A stretch of DNA of 64,000 nucleotides from an uncultured Prevotellaceae bacterium (GCA_900318775.1 ONLY01000007.1:31940-95939), one strand, 5' to 3'; positions 8,725 through 21,013 are shown, counted from the first letter of the stretch. A program made the numbers and translations. The notes: generated by a model from the sequence alone, not told the origin.

Positions 8725-9088
8725 AGTCATCATCCGACAACTGCGGCTCTATGCCTATCATGGCGTGATGGAACAAGAGCGGAAAGTAGGTGCCTACTTC
8801 ACCATCAACATTGAAGTGGACACTGACTTCACGTATGCACTCCAGCACGACGACCTTGCAGGCACCATCTCCTATGCCGACCTCTTCGCCATCATCCAGC
8901 GCGAGATGGCCATTCCCTCCCAACTGCTCGAGCACGTGGCTGGGCGCATTGCCCGTGCCATCCTTGCCGAGCACCCATCCGCCCATACAGTCCACCTCAC
9001 CCTGCTCAAGGAAAATCCTCCCATGGGAGCCGACTGCCAGGGAGCAGGCGTAGAGATTCAAGTGGAAAGGACGAAGGCTGAGGGCTGA
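8714..9088 (+). CDS. folB: Dihydroneopterin aldolase
   Basis: 124 aa, normal for FolB. The N-terminus IIRQLRLYAYHGVMEQERKVG contains the family's YxxHG element and the acidic residues E20/E22. The C-terminal LTLLKENPPM carries the conserved active-site Lys (K99) and the Pro-rich end. The enzyme converts 7,8-dihydroneopterin to 6-hydroxymethyl-7,8-dihydropterin and glycolaldehyde in folate synthesis, as an octamer in the cytoplasm. The ATG lies inside the end of the preceding gene (11-base overlap). The other folate gene in the window is folC at 46271, not linked. Confidence 0.9.
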   Translation: MSHKVIIRQLRLYAYHGVMEQERKVGAYFTINIEVDTDFTYALQHDDLAGTISYADLFAIIQREMAIPSQLLEHVAGRIARAILAEHPSAHTVHLTLLKENPPMGADCQGAGVEIQVERTKAEG

Positions 9089-9153
9089 AGGAGTTGAAAG
9101 GTGACAGTTGAACTCCTTACAAGAATATAAATACCTATAAAATACCAAAAACT

Positions 9154-10605
9154 ATGAGTACTACTGCTAACAAAATGACCAACTACCGTTGGGCCATCTG
9201 CGCGATGCTCTTCCTCGCCACCACGGTCAACTACATGGACCGCCAGGTGCTTTCACTCACGTGGAAAGACTTTATCGCGCTCGATTTCCATTGGAATGAC
9301 AACGATTACGGCAACATCACCGCCACGTTCTCCATCTTCTACGCCTTCATCTCCCTCTTTGCAGGCAAGTTCATCGACTGGATGGGCACCAAGAAAGGCT
9401 ACATCTGGGCCATCGTCATCTGGTCACTCGGCGCCTGCCTCCATGCAGCCTGCGGATGGGCCACCATGCAGTTCACAGGCATAGGTGACATCGAGGCCCT
9501 GCGTGCCGTCGAGAAAGGCACCGACCTCGCCCTCGTCATCTCCACTACCAGCGTGTGGCTCTTCCTGGCCTGCCGCATCATCCTTGCCACAGGCGAGTCG
9601 GGCAACTTCCCCGCAGCCATCAAGGTGACAGCCGAGTTCTTCCCCAAGAAAGACCGTGCCTACGCCACCTCCATCTTCAACGCAGGAGCCTCAGTAGGCG
9701 CTCTGGCCGCCCCCCTCTCCATCCCCGTACTCGCTGAGCACATGGGCTGGGAAATGGCCTTCATCATCATCGGTGCCATCGGCTTCGTATGGGCTGGCGC
9801 ATGGCTCTTCATGTACTCCGCACCCTCCGAGAGCAAATTCGTGAACCAAGCCGAGCTCGCCTACATCGAGTCAGACAAGAACGACACCACAGCAGACAGC
9901 GCAGCGGCACAGACCGACGAAGACGAAATCAAACTCTCGTTCCTCGACTGCTTCAAATACCGCCAGACCTGGGCATTCATCGTCGGAAAACTCATGACCG
10001 ACGGAGTGTGGTGGTTCTTCCTCTTCTGGGCACCCGCCTACTTCTCCGAACTCGGCTACCCCTCCTCTTCCGGCATGGGACAGGCACTTATCTTCGTGCT
10101 CTACCTCATCGTCACTCTGCTCTCCATCTATGGCGGCTACCTGCCCAAGCTCTTCGTTGAGAAGATGGGCATGAACCCCTATGCAGGCCGCATGCGCGCC
10201 ATGCTCATCTTCGCCTTCCTGCCCATCTTCGCCATGTTCGCACAGCCCCTGGCCGAGGTATCACCCTGGTGGCCCTGCATCATCATCGGACTGGCTGGTG
10301 CAGGACACCAAGCATGGTCAGCTAACCTCTACTCCACCATCGGTGACATGTTCCCCAAGTCTGCCATCGCCACCATCACCGGCATCGGCACCATGTTCGG
10401 TGGCCTCTGCTCCTTCGCCATCAACAAAGGCTCAGGCATGCTCTTCACCTATGCCGACGGGCTCGGCGACGCCTTCCAGTTCTTCGGAGCCACAGGCAAG
10501 CCCGCAGGCTATATGATCGTCTTCTGCTACTGTGCCGTAGCCTACCTCATCGGCTGGCTCATTATGAAGACCCTCGTGCCCAAGTACAAGCCCATCACGA
10601 AATAA
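9154..10605 (+). CDS. MFS transporter, ExuT-type (hexuronate) sugar-acid permease
   Basis: 483 aa with about 12 hydrophobic segments. The N-terminal segment YRWAICAMLFLATTVNYMDRQVLS and the loop GKFIDWMGTKKGYIWAIVIWS match the anion:cation symporter (ACS) branch of the major facilitator superfamily, the ExuT/GudP group that takes up glucuronate and galacturonate with protons. Two insertions enlarge it: one after TM3 (around residues 105-125) and a charged loop (EFVNQAEL onward, about 225-265) in the middle. Galacturonate is a plausible substrate because the GH28-GH105 pectin enzyme lies in the same window, but the genes are 8 kb apart. A strong terminator follows. Confidence 0.85.
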   Translation: MSTTANKMTNYRWAICAMLFLATTVNYMDRQVLSLTWKDFIALDFHWNDNDYGNITATFSIFYAFISLFAGKFIDWMGTKKGYIWAIVIWSLGACLHAACGWATMQFTGIGDIEALRAVEKGTDLALVISTTSVWLFLACRIILATGESGNFPAAIKVTAEFFPKKDRAYATSIFNAGASVGALAAPLSIPVLAEHMGWEMAFIIIGAIGFVWAGAWLFMYSAPSESKFVNQAELAYIESDKNDTTADSAAAQTDEDEIKLSFLDCFKYRQTWAFIVGKLMTDGVWWFFLFWAPAYFSELGYPSSSGMGQALIFVLYLIVTLLSIYGGYLPKLFVEKMGMNPYAGRMRAMLIFAFLPIFAMFAQPLAEVSPWWPCIIIGLAGAGHQAWSANLYSTIGDMFPKSAIATITGIGTMFGGLCSFAINKGSGMLFTYADGLGDAFQFFGATGKPAGYMIVFCYCAVAYLIGWLIMKTLVPKYKPITK

Positions 10606-10624
10606 TGCTAATTCATAAAATACT

Positions 10625-10660
10625 CCCCAGAGCACCCCCCAAGCTCTGGGGATTTTTATT
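10625..10660 (+). terminator. Rho-independent terminator after the hexuronate-type transporter
   Basis: CCCCAGAGC (10625-10633) pairs with GCTCTGGGG (10643-10651), followed by ATTTTTATT. Confidence 0.9.
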
Positions 10661-10853
10661 GCTTCACATCGAAACACGAAAAATGATAAAATGAAAAATG
10701 GGAATTCAATAGGAGAATTGACAATTAGAAAAAGTAACCGCTTTCGAGACTTTAGTGAATTTATAAATAAATAGGCCATTCATTGTTTAATTGTGCTATA
10801 TTTCTTATTTTCAACAGAAATACTATAAAGACCTATTCCTTCAATAAAAAAAA

Positions 10854-10896
10854 GAACCTTTAGCCCAGCGGAGTCAATAGCACGAACCTTTAGCCC
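10854..10896 (+). repeat. 13-bp direct repeat GAACCTTTAGCCC, 30 bp apart
   Basis: Perfect copies at 10854-10866 and 10884-10896, about 70-110 bases upstream of the promoter at 10966. The 30-base spacing is close to three helical turns. Confidence 0.7.
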
Positions 10897-10965
10897 TAAA
10901 AAACACCTGCACTCTTGCATTACAATAATAATTTATTGTTTTTCGATAATTTTTTCTTGTTTTTG

Positions 10966-10997
10966 TTTGGAGGTTAAGAAAAGTTGCCATATCTTTG
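10966..10997 (+). promoter_or_regulatory. Promoter of the DUF2975-regulator-CPBP-sppA operon
   Basis: TTTG at 10966-10969, exactly 20 bases, then TATCTTTG at 10990-10997: both Bacteroidetes promoter elements are perfect. The leader is about 85 bases. Confidence 0.85.
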
Positions 10998-11087
10998 CAC
11001 AGAAAATAATTATCGAATAACAATAAAACAACTCTGTAAAACAATAATTCACTAACACTAATACAACTTCACTAAAAAATCAACTGT

Positions 11088-11774
11088 ATGAAAAAGAGAT
11101 TCAATCTGTATGGCGGGCTGCTGATAGCGGCTATCGTGTTCAGCATCGGCCTGAGCACATTTGAGACTGTCTACTATATGTACCAAGGCGGCAAGGCTGG
11201 CATCGAGACGGCAAGGAACGAAAGGAAGGCTGGTGTCCAAAACAGCCCCTTGAAGAACATTGAAAGAATACGCAGAATGACTCCGGTGGAGATGATGCCT
11301 AAAATGAGTTATCTGATGGAAACGGCTCCAGCGGACAGCATCGTGAACATGAAGACGGGAGAGAAGGTGCCGATGATGACGGTAGCGGGCATTCTGATGC
11401 CTGAGAAGAGCAGCAACAGAATGATGGTGCTGCAGGCCACGGGGTCACTGGAGACTCTCTTCATCATCGTTTTCCTAGTGGCATTTATCAAACTCGTTAT
11501 CGCTGTGAACAAGGGGCGCATTTTCGAGAAGAGGACGGAGACGCTGCTGTCGTGGGGCGGATGGTCTGTGCTGGGTATCTATGTGCTGGACTGGGTGAAC
11601 ACGCTCTACAATTACTTGATGAATGTGCACGAATTTGAGTTTGAGTTGTATGACCTGCGCATCATGCAGAAGCCTGATGTGGCCCTACTCTACGCTGCCT
11701 TTGGCATGCTGCTGGTGGGACAAATCTTCAAGATTGGAAGGCAGATGAAGGAGGAACAGGAGTTGACTATATAA
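11088..11774 (+). CDS. DUF2975-type membrane protein
   Basis: 228 aa. It has an N-terminal membrane segment (LYGGLLIAAIVFSIGLST), a long extracytoplasmic region (about 30-115), and three further hydrophobic segments (ETLFIIVFLVAFIKLVIAV, LSWGGWSVLGIYVLDWV and VALLYAAFGMLLVGQIF). The arrangement and the RIFEKRTETLLSWGGW pattern fit DUF2975, a family commonly encoded next to a small Cro/C1-type regulator, as here two genes downstream. The biochemical role is unknown; a sensor or regulatory partner of that regulator is an inference. First gene of an operon that ends with sppA. Confidence 0.7.
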   Translation: MKKRFNLYGGLLIAAIVFSIGLSTFETVYYMYQGGKAGIETARNERKAGVQNSPLKNIERIRRMTPVEMMPKMSYLMETAPADSIVNMKTGEKVPMMTVAGILMPEKSSNRMMVLQATGSLETLFIIVFLVAFIKLVIAVNKGRIFEKRTETLLSWGGWSVLGIYVLDWVNTLYNYLMNVHEFEFELYDLRIMQKPDVALLYAAFGMLLVGQIFKIGRQMKEEQELTI

Positions 11775-11836
11775 TTTCTCCTTCTGATTTCACAAAACAG
11801 ATTTATACATCTGAATAACATATAATTACAAAAAAA

Positions 11837-12028
11837 ATGAAAAGTAGCAATGTTTTAATAGTACTATTCTGGATAATCATCGTATTTTTCGGTGTCACTC
11901 TGGCTGCTGGCTTATTCACACTTTTGAGTGGTGGAAGCATTGACAAGGGCACATGGGGTATAATTATTTTTGCGGCCAGCGCTCTTGCAAGCACTTATCA
12001 CAAGCTTTCTCTAAACAAAAAGAATTAG
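11837..12028 (+). CDS. Small two-helix membrane protein
   Basis: 63 aa, not recognised. It has two hydrophobic helices (VLIVLFWIIIVFFGVTLAAGLFTLL and WGIIIFAASALAST) separated by a short Gly/Ser-rich turn, and a positively charged tail. It lies 62 bases after the DUF2975 gene and only 4 bases before the regulator gene, so it is surely co-transcribed. The tight spacing supports a real gene. Confidence 0.65.
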   Translation: MKSSNVLIVLFWIIIVFFGVTLAAGLFTLLSGGSIDKGTWGIIIFAASALASTYHKLSLNKKN

Positions 12029-12032
12029 AATA

Positions 12033-12239
12033 ATGATTATCGTGAATTTGGACGTGATGATGGCACGGCGCAAGATGTCGTCGGGCGAACTGGCTGAACG
12101 CATCGGCATCACTCAGGCAAACCTGTCGGTGCTGAAGACGGGCAAGGCCAAGGCGGTGCGCTTCTCCACGCTGGAGGCCATCTGCAAGGCTCTGGACTGT
12201 CAGCCTGGAGATATTTTGGAATATAGGAACGAAGAATAA
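12033..12239 (+). CDS. Small Cro/C1-type helix-turn-helix regulator (YozG-like)
   Basis: 68 aa, essentially one helix-turn-helix domain: MSSGELAERIGITQANLSVLKTG forms helices 2-3 and AICKALDCQPGDILEY is the typical end of the short HTH_26/YozG family. No oligomerisation or ligand domain is present. Proteins of this type sit beside DUF2975 membrane proteins in many genomes and are thought to regulate their own operon. The palindromic target is not identified. It begins 4 bases after the previous stop and ends 10 bases before the CPBP gene. Confidence 0.85.
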   Translation: MIIVNLDVMMARRKMSSGELAERIGITQANLSVLKTGKAKAVRFSTLEAICKALDCQPGDILEYRNEE

Positions 12240-12249
12240 AAAAAACAAG

Positions 12250-13104
12250 ATGAAGAAAGTATTATACCCTATTTTAGCGATTGTTGTGTTTATGGTGATG
12301 CAATGTATCGCAGGAATTGTATTGGCTGTTTGCATGATTATCAGCAAACCTGAATGCATTCGGCTATTGAAAGAGACTGGCGACGTCAAAATCTTTACGG
12401 AGCAGCTGTTGACTGGAAGCGGCATGGGATGGGCCATCACGCTGAGCGGACTCCTCACCATCGGCATCATCGCCATGATGAAAATGATTAACTGGAAGAC
12501 GGTGCTGAACTTCGGCATGATAGACTGGAAGACGGGCTGGCTGGCGATTGCCGGCGGCATCACAGGCATCTTTGTGCTGGGCATCTTTGAGGAACTGCTG
12601 AACCTGCCCAACGATATGGAGGACCTCTTCACGATGATGTCTAACACGCTGGGCGGAGCGTTGAGCATCGCCATCTTGGGCCCCATCATTGAGGAGTTTA
12701 TCTTCCGCGAAGGCATTCTGGGCCATATGCTGAGGAATGGCATGAACAAGTGGGGAGCCATCACCACAAGTGCCCTGATATTCGGCATCATCCACATGAA
12801 CCCTGCACAGATTCCGTTTGCCGCTGGCATGGGTTTTATCCTGGGCATCATATACTATAAGACGGGAAACATCGTTATTCCTTGTATGCTGCACATCCTG
12901 AACAATAGCGTGGCCACGGCGATGATGTACACGCTGGGCGAGGAGGCGAAGGACTATAGCATCCTTGAAGAGATGGGAGGTGCCGTTTGGGCTTTTCCTA
13001 TTGTCATCATCGGAGCTACCATCTGCCACACAACACTCAGAAAGTTCTGGACATTATCAAAAACAAATATCACTCAGCTTCCTGAAGTTGAGCACGAAGT
13101 ATAA
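12250..13104 (+). CDS. CPBP-family intramembrane metalloprotease (CAAX protease/bacteriocin-processing)
   Basis: 284 aa with about seven to eight membrane segments. All motifs of the family are present: EEFIFR (E148, E149, R153), FGIIHMN (H182) and HILNN (H215, N219). The N-terminal half (about 1-130) is a variable membrane region. Members cleave membrane-associated substrates, and in bacteria they are linked to bacteriocin immunity or to regulated proteolysis of membrane signalling proteins. Position after a membrane sensor and a small regulator, and before the membrane protease SppA, suggests an envelope-stress or self-protection role (inference). Confidence 0.88.
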   Translation: MKKVLYPILAIVVFMVMQCIAGIVLAVCMIISKPECIRLLKETGDVKIFTEQLLTGSGMGWAITLSGLLTIGIIAMMKMINWKTVLNFGMIDWKTGWLAIAGGITGIFVLGIFEELLNLPNDMEDLFTMMSNTLGGALSIAILGPIIEEFIFREGILGHMLRNGMNKWGAITTSALIFGIIHMNPAQIPFAAGMGFILGIIYYKTGNIVIPCMLHILNNSVATAMMYTLGEEAKDYSILEEMGGAVWAFPIVIIGATICHTTLRKFWTLSKTNITQLPEVEHEV

Positions 13105-13115
13105 AAACATCACTC

Positions 13116-14897
13116 ATGAAACAATTTGTTAAGTATGTATGCGCCACGATTGTGGGCATCTTCCTCACAGGAGTCATTATTTCCATCCTGTCTATCTTCA
13201 GCCTTGTAGGTCTCGCCTCAATGGGCAACGCCGCAGCCACGGTGCAAGACAACAGCGTGCTGGTGGTGCAGCTGCAAGGCAGCATCGACGAGCGGAGCGC
13301 CGACAACCCATTTGCAGAACTCTTTGGAAATGCCGTTCTGACGAATCAAGGTCTGGACGATATCCTTGCCGCCATCAAGCACGCCAAGACGGAGCCCAAG
13401 GTGAAGGGCATCTATCTGGAGGCGGGCACCTTTGCTGGTGCTATGCCTGCCACACTACAAGCCATCCGCAAGGCGCTGGTGGACTTCAAGACGTCGGGCA
13501 AGTTTATCGTGGCCTATGGCGACGTCTATACCCAAGGAGCCTACTATGTGTGCTCTACGGCCGATGTGGTGATGGTGAATCCACAGGGCATGATAGACTG
13601 GAGCGGACTGTCGAGCACGGTGACTTACTATAAGGACTTGCTCGCAAAGGTGGGCGTGGAGATGCAGGTGGTGAAAGTGGGCACCTACAAGAGTGCCGTG
13701 GAGCCTTACCTGCTGAGCGAGATGAGCGATGCGAACCGCGAACAGATTGAGACTTACGACCACGAGATATGGGACGAGATGACCAAGGCTGTGAGCAAGA
13801 GCCGAGGCATCAGCGCGGCCAAGCTGAACGAGTTGGCTGACTCGATGGCGCTGTTCATGGGTGCAGAGAACTACAAGAAAGAAAAGCTGGTGGACCGCAT
13901 CGTGTATAGCGACGAAGTGAAGCCCGTCATTGCTAAGAAGATGGGGGTGGACATCGACGCCTACAATACCATCGGCGTGAAGGAGCTGGCCAGCATTGCC
14001 GAAAGCAACCCCAAGGGCACCAGCGGCGACATCGTAGCGGTGTACTACGCCGTGGGCGGCATCGTGGAGGAGCCATCTTCCAGCTGGGGACAGTCTCCAG
14101 AGATTGTAGCCAAGAAGGTGTGCAAGGACTTGCAGGAGTTGGCTGAGAACGACGATGTGAAGGCGGTGGTGCTGCGCGTCAACTCAGGCGGTGGTTCTGC
14201 TTATGCCAGCGAGCAAATCTGGCACCAGGTGATGAATATCAAGACGAACAAACCTATCGTGGTGAGCATGGGCGACATGGCTGCATCGGGCGGTTACTAC
14301 ATCAGCTGCGCTGCCAACTACATCTATGCCGAGCCCACTACCATCACAGGTTCTATCGGCATCTTCGGCATGTTCCCCAACGCTGGTGAACTGCTGAACG
14401 ACAAGTTGGGCGTACACTTCAGCACGGTGAAGACGAACCAGTTCTCCGACTTTGGCGATTTCTCACGTCCCTTCACAGAACAGGAACGCGCCATTGCTCA
14501 ACGCTACATCAACAATGGCTACGAGCTCTTCACCCAACGTTGTGCAGATGGGCGCAAGATGAAGCAAGACGCTATCAAGAAGATTGGTGAGGGTCGCGTG
14601 TGGACGGGCCTTCATGCCAAGCAGATTGGCCTGGTGGACGAACTGGGTGGACTCGACGCCGCCATTGCCAAAGCCAAGAAACTGGCGAAGCTGGACGATG
14701 CCTCCGTCATCAACTACCCCGCCAAGAGCACTATCCTCGACCAGCTCTTGAACGAAGTGCAAGGCGACAGCTACGCCGACAAGCAACTCCGCCAAGCTCT
14801 CGGCGACTACTACCCCATGTGGGCTGACATGAAGAAGATGAACCAAAAGACTGGCATCCAAGCAGCCCTCCCCTACCATCTGAAGTTTAATCTATAA
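13116..14897 (+). CDS. sppA: Signal peptide peptidase SppA, 67K type
   Basis: 593 aa, the long tandem-domain form of SppA. One N-terminal membrane anchor (about 9-35) is followed by two crotonase-fold halves. The catalytic Lys is K192 (GTYKSAVEP) in the first half and the Ser nucleophile is S391 (GDMAASGGYY) in the second, the arrangement known from the E. coli enzyme; SGGGSAYASEQIW precedes the Ser. It degrades released signal peptides and other membrane-embedded peptides. It begins 11 bases after the CPBP protease gene, so both membrane proteases appear to be in one operon. A bidirectional terminator follows. Confidence 0.95.
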   Translation: MKQFVKYVCATIVGIFLTGVIISILSIFSLVGLASMGNAAATVQDNSVLVVQLQGSIDERSADNPFAELFGNAVLTNQGLDDILAAIKHAKTEPKVKGIYLEAGTFAGAMPATLQAIRKALVDFKTSGKFIVAYGDVYTQGAYYVCSTADVVMVNPQGMIDWSGLSSTVTYYKDLLAKVGVEMQVVKVGTYKSAVEPYLLSEMSDANREQIETYDHEIWDEMTKAVSKSRGISAAKLNELADSMALFMGAENYKKEKLVDRIVYSDEVKPVIAKKMGVDIDAYNTIGVKELASIAESNPKGTSGDIVAVYYAVGGIVEEPSSSWGQSPEIVAKKVCKDLQELAENDDVKAVVLRVNSGGGSAYASEQIWHQVMNIKTNKPIVVSMGDMAASGGYYISCAANYIYAEPTTITGSIGIFGMFPNAGELLNDKLGVHFSTVKTNQFSDFGDFSRPFTEQERAIAQRYINNGYELFTQRCADGRKMKQDAIKKIGEGRVWTGLHAKQIGLVDELGGLDAAIAKAKKLAKLDDASVINYPAKSTILDQLLNEVQGDSYADKQLRQALGDYYPMWADMKKMNQKTGIQAALPYHLKFNL

Positions 14898-14969
14898 GGG
14901 GACTTAGTTTCGGGAACAAGAGAGAGAGTCTAATAAGACATCAAAGAACAAATTAAGAGAAGTAAAAAA

Positions 14970-14999
14970 AGTAGGGAGGCATAATCTTGCCTCCCTACT
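14970..14999. terminator. Bidirectional terminator between sppA and the beta-galactosidase gene
   Basis: AGTAGGGAGGC (14970-14980) pairs perfectly with GCCTCCCTACT (14989-14999) over an 8-base loop, with an A-run before and CTATTTTTG after. Confidence 0.92.
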
Positions 15000-15021
15000 C
15001 TATTTTTGTAAATACCTGAAC

Positions 15022-18318
<3,297 letters not shown>

Positions 18319-18322
18319 TCAC

Positions 18323-18330
18323 TAAATTTG
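18323..18330 (+). promoter_or_regulatory. Possible -7 box for the GH28-GH105 gene
   Basis: TAAATTTG fits TAnnTTTG. It ends 12 bases before the chosen ATG at 18343, leaving a very short leader; a downstream ATG at 18352 is also possible. Confidence 0.4.
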
Positions 18331-18342
18331 CAAGACAAAGAA

Positions 18343-21012
18343 ATGATTCTTATGCTACTAACCATAAAATACCTTTACAGATGCATCGCTACGGTATTGA
18401 TGGCGATAACCGGAATAGTCCTCCCCCATCACGCAGCTGCTTTAGAATGGGACTCCCTGCGCTACCAACAGATTGAGCGAAGCATCCAACAACCGAGTTT
18501 TGGAAATGCGGAGGTGGTAATCACTCGCTATGGAGCCCTATCCACAGCATCTGCTGCGCACAACCAGAAAGCAATTCAGAAAGCTATCAATCAATGCTCG
18601 AGACAGAAAGGAGGCCGCGTGGTGATTCCTGCCGGACAAAGATTCTTGACTGGTGCCATCGAAATGAAGAGCGGTGTACATCTGGTGGTGGAAGAAGGGG
18701 CTGTGCTGGAATTCGTGTTCGAACCAAAGCTCTACCCTATTGTGGAAACATCATGGGAGGGTCTGGACTGCTATAATCTGTCGCCATGCATCTACGCCTT
18801 CAAAGCGAAAGACATTGCCATCACTGGCAAGGGGACAATTGATGGTGGCGGAAATCGCTCGACATGGTGGCCTTGGTGCGGAGCAGCCAAATATGGATGG
18901 AAAGAAGGCATCGTGAGTCAAAAATCAGGAGCACGCCAGCGATTGATGAAGAATGGAGAAGACGGAGAACCTATGCTAGACTCTAAGGGACGGCGTTCTA
19001 CGCTCCGAACTTTCCGAGCTACAGACGGATTGCGCCCACAACTGATTGGCTTCAATCAATGCGAGCGTGTACTGATAGAAGATGTCACCTTGCTACGTTC
19101 ACCATTCTGGGTGGTTCACCCTCTGAAATGCCAAGATGTGACCATGAGACGTGTACACATCAACAACGATGGTCCAAACGGAGATGGGTGCGACCCAGAA
19201 TCATGCGATCGCGTATTGATAGAGGACTGTTTCTTCAACACGGGGGATGACTGCATTGCCATCAAAAGCGGACGCAACCGGGATGGCAGGCAGAGGAATA
19301 TGCCCAGCCAAAACATCATCATCCGGCGCTGCACGATGAAAAATGGACATGGAGGCGTGGTGATTGGCTCTGAAATCAGCGGAGGGTGCAAGAATGTGTT
19401 TGCACACGACTGCGTGATGGATTCTTCACAACTGGAACGTGTGCTGCGCATCAAGACAAACTCTTGTCGCGGCGGTGTGATTGAAGATATTTTCGTCAAG
19501 GATATCCAAGTAGGACAATGTGGTGAATCAGTTTTGAAAATAAACCTCGACTATGAACACAATGAGGTGTGTTGCCGAGGATATTACCCCACCGTGAAAA
19601 AGGTGCTCATGGAGAATGTGACTTGCGAGCACTCTAAATACGGTGTACAAGTAATTGGGTTGGAAGAAGGTACGTATGTGGAAGATATCACGGTAAGGTA
19701 TTGCCACTTCAACGGAGTGGAACAAGGAAACATCATCAAGGGAAAGACTCGCAACATCGTATATGACAAACTGAAAATGAATGGTTCCCTGTGCCTACAA
19801 AAGAACCCTTACAAACATTACAGCGAATGGATGACGGCATCGGAAATGCAACGCACTCCGAAGAGTTATCTGCTGGATTTCTCCTCAAAGCCCAAATGGA
19901 GTTATGTGATGGGCATAGAACTGGAAGCCATACTGGACACTTATCTCAAATATGGAAACCCACGTATCTGGGAGTATTGCAAAGAATATACTGACACGAT
20001 GATTAATGCCCAAGGAGAGATACGCGGCTATCAACTCAAAGACTACAATCTTGACAATATCCGGACTGGCCATTTTGTGGCACGCATGTATCAGCAGAAG
20101 CCTGAACAGAAAAACCTGATTGCCATGCGAGAGATGATGAAGCAATTACGGCAACAACCACGTACTGAAGAAGATGGAGTTTTCTGGCACAAAGCCATTT
20201 ATAGCTATCAAGTATGGCTTGATGGCATCTTCATGGGATTACCCTTCTACACAATGGCTGCCCCTATACTGCTGTCAGCTAAAGAGGCAGGAAAAGTGTA
20301 TGATGATGTTATCCAGCAAGTGAAGACAACTTATGAACGCACCTTTGACCCCCAAACGGGTCTGAACCGACATGCATGGGACGAAACACACGAGATGTTT
20401 TGGGCTGACCCACAAACGGGGTTAAGCCAGCATTGTTGGGGACGCGCACAGGGTTGGTACACCATGGCGCTCATCGAGCTACTTGATGCTTTACCCACAA
20501 ACTATGCGAGGCGCCAAGAGGTGGTGGCTATCCTCCAACAGGATTTGGAAAATGTAGTTAAGTGGCAAGACAAGGAGTCAGGACTGTGGTACCAAGTGAT
20601 GGATGCTCCTAATAGAGAAGGCAACTATTTAGAAGCCACTTGTTCATCCATGTTTGCCTATGCTCTTTTGAAAGCCTACAGAAAGGGGTATGTGGCAAAC
20701 AAAGCCTTTCAAGATGCAGGAATAAGAGCGTATCGTGGCATACTACAGCATTTCATCCGTGTCAATGATGACGAGACCATTTCTCTCACCCATTGCTGTT
20801 CTGTAGCAGGATTAGGCCCTGGGCTCAGCGAAAAGGTAAAACGAGCCGCGCCTAACGTCAAAGAGAACAGACGCAGAGATGGCTCTTATAATTATTATTT
20901 GTCCGAACCTGTACGTGACAATGATGCCAAAGGTGCAGGTCCTTTCATCTGGGCCTCGCTAGAAATGGAAGCGTTGGACGATATGGATTCAAAAATGCAC
21001 ATCACAAACTAA
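18343..21012 (+). CDS. Two-domain pectin enzyme: GH28 polygalacturonase-type plus GH105 unsaturated uronyl hydrolase
   Basis: 889 aa from the ATG at 18343; the ATG at 18352 is an alternative. Both give a signal peptide ending near HHAAA. Residues about 50-480 are a GH28 right-handed beta-helix with all signature residues: NGDGCD (D281, D284), TGDDC (D302, D303), NGHGGVVIGSE (H336) and RVLRIKTN (R369, K371). Residues about 505-880 are a GH105-type six-hairpin barrel (YQVWLDGIFMGLPFY, HCWGRAQGWYTMALIELLDALP, YLEATCSSMFAYAL). The first would cut galacturonan or rhamnogalacturonan backbones; the second removes unsaturated uronic acids left by lyases. Usually these are separate genes. The next gene starts one base after the stop. 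Confidence 0.9.
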   Translation: MILMLLTIKYLYRCIATVLMAITGIVLPHHAAALEWDSLRYQQIERSIQQPSFGNAEVVITRYGALSTASAAHNQKAIQKAINQCSRQKGGRVVIPAGQRFLTGAIEMKSGVHLVVEEGAVLEFVFEPKLYPIVETSWEGLDCYNLSPCIYAFKAKDIAITGKGTIDGGGNRSTWWPWCGAAKYGWKEGIVSQKSGARQRLMKNGEDGEPMLDSKGRRSTLRTFRATDGLRPQLIGFNQCERVLIEDVTLLRSPFWVVHPLKCQDVTMRRVHINNDGPNGDGCDPESCDRVLIEDCFFNTGDDCIAIKSGRNRDGRQRNMPSQNIIIRRCTMKNGHGGVVIGSEISGGCKNVFAHDCVMDSSQLERVLRIKTNSCRGGVIEDIFVKDIQVGQCGESVLKINLDYEHNEVCCRGYYPTVKKVLMENVTCEHSKYGVQVIGLEEGTYVEDITVRYCHFNGVEQGNIIKGKTRNIVYDKLKMNGSLCLQKNPYKHYSEWMTASEMQRTPKSYLLDFSSKPKWSYVMGIELEAILDTYLKYGNPRIWEYCKEYTDTMINAQGEIRGYQLKDYNLDNIRTGHFVARMYQQKPEQKNLIAMREMMKQLRQQPRTEEDGVFWHKAIYSYQVWLDGIFMGLPFYTMAAPILLSAKEAGKVYDDVIQQVKTTYERTFDPQTGLNRHAWDETHEMFWADPQTGLSQHCWGRAQGWYTMALIELLDALPTNYARRQEVVAILQQDLENVVKWQDKESGLWYQVMDAPNREGNYLEATCSSMFAYALLKAYRKGYVANKAFQDAGIRAYRGILQHFIRVNDDETISLTHCCSVAGLGPGLSEKVKRAAPNVKENRRRDGSYNYYLSEPVRDNDAKGAGPFIWASLEMEALDDMDSKMHITN

Positions 21013-21013
21013 C

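Larger units (their letters stand above)
10606..11087. other. Intergenic region with terminator, short direct repeat and a promoter
   Basis: 482 bases without a supported gene. It starts with the transporter's terminator (10625-10660), continues with A/T-rich sequence, holds a 13-bp direct repeat (10854 and 10884), and ends with a strong promoter at 10966-10997. Confidence 0.7.

Noticed and set aside
11964..12851. 295-codon open frame on the minus strand over the regulator and CPBP genes
   Set aside because: It lies opposite genes with clear motifs, has an odd Met/Pro/Ile composition typical of an antisense shadow, and no recognisable domain.
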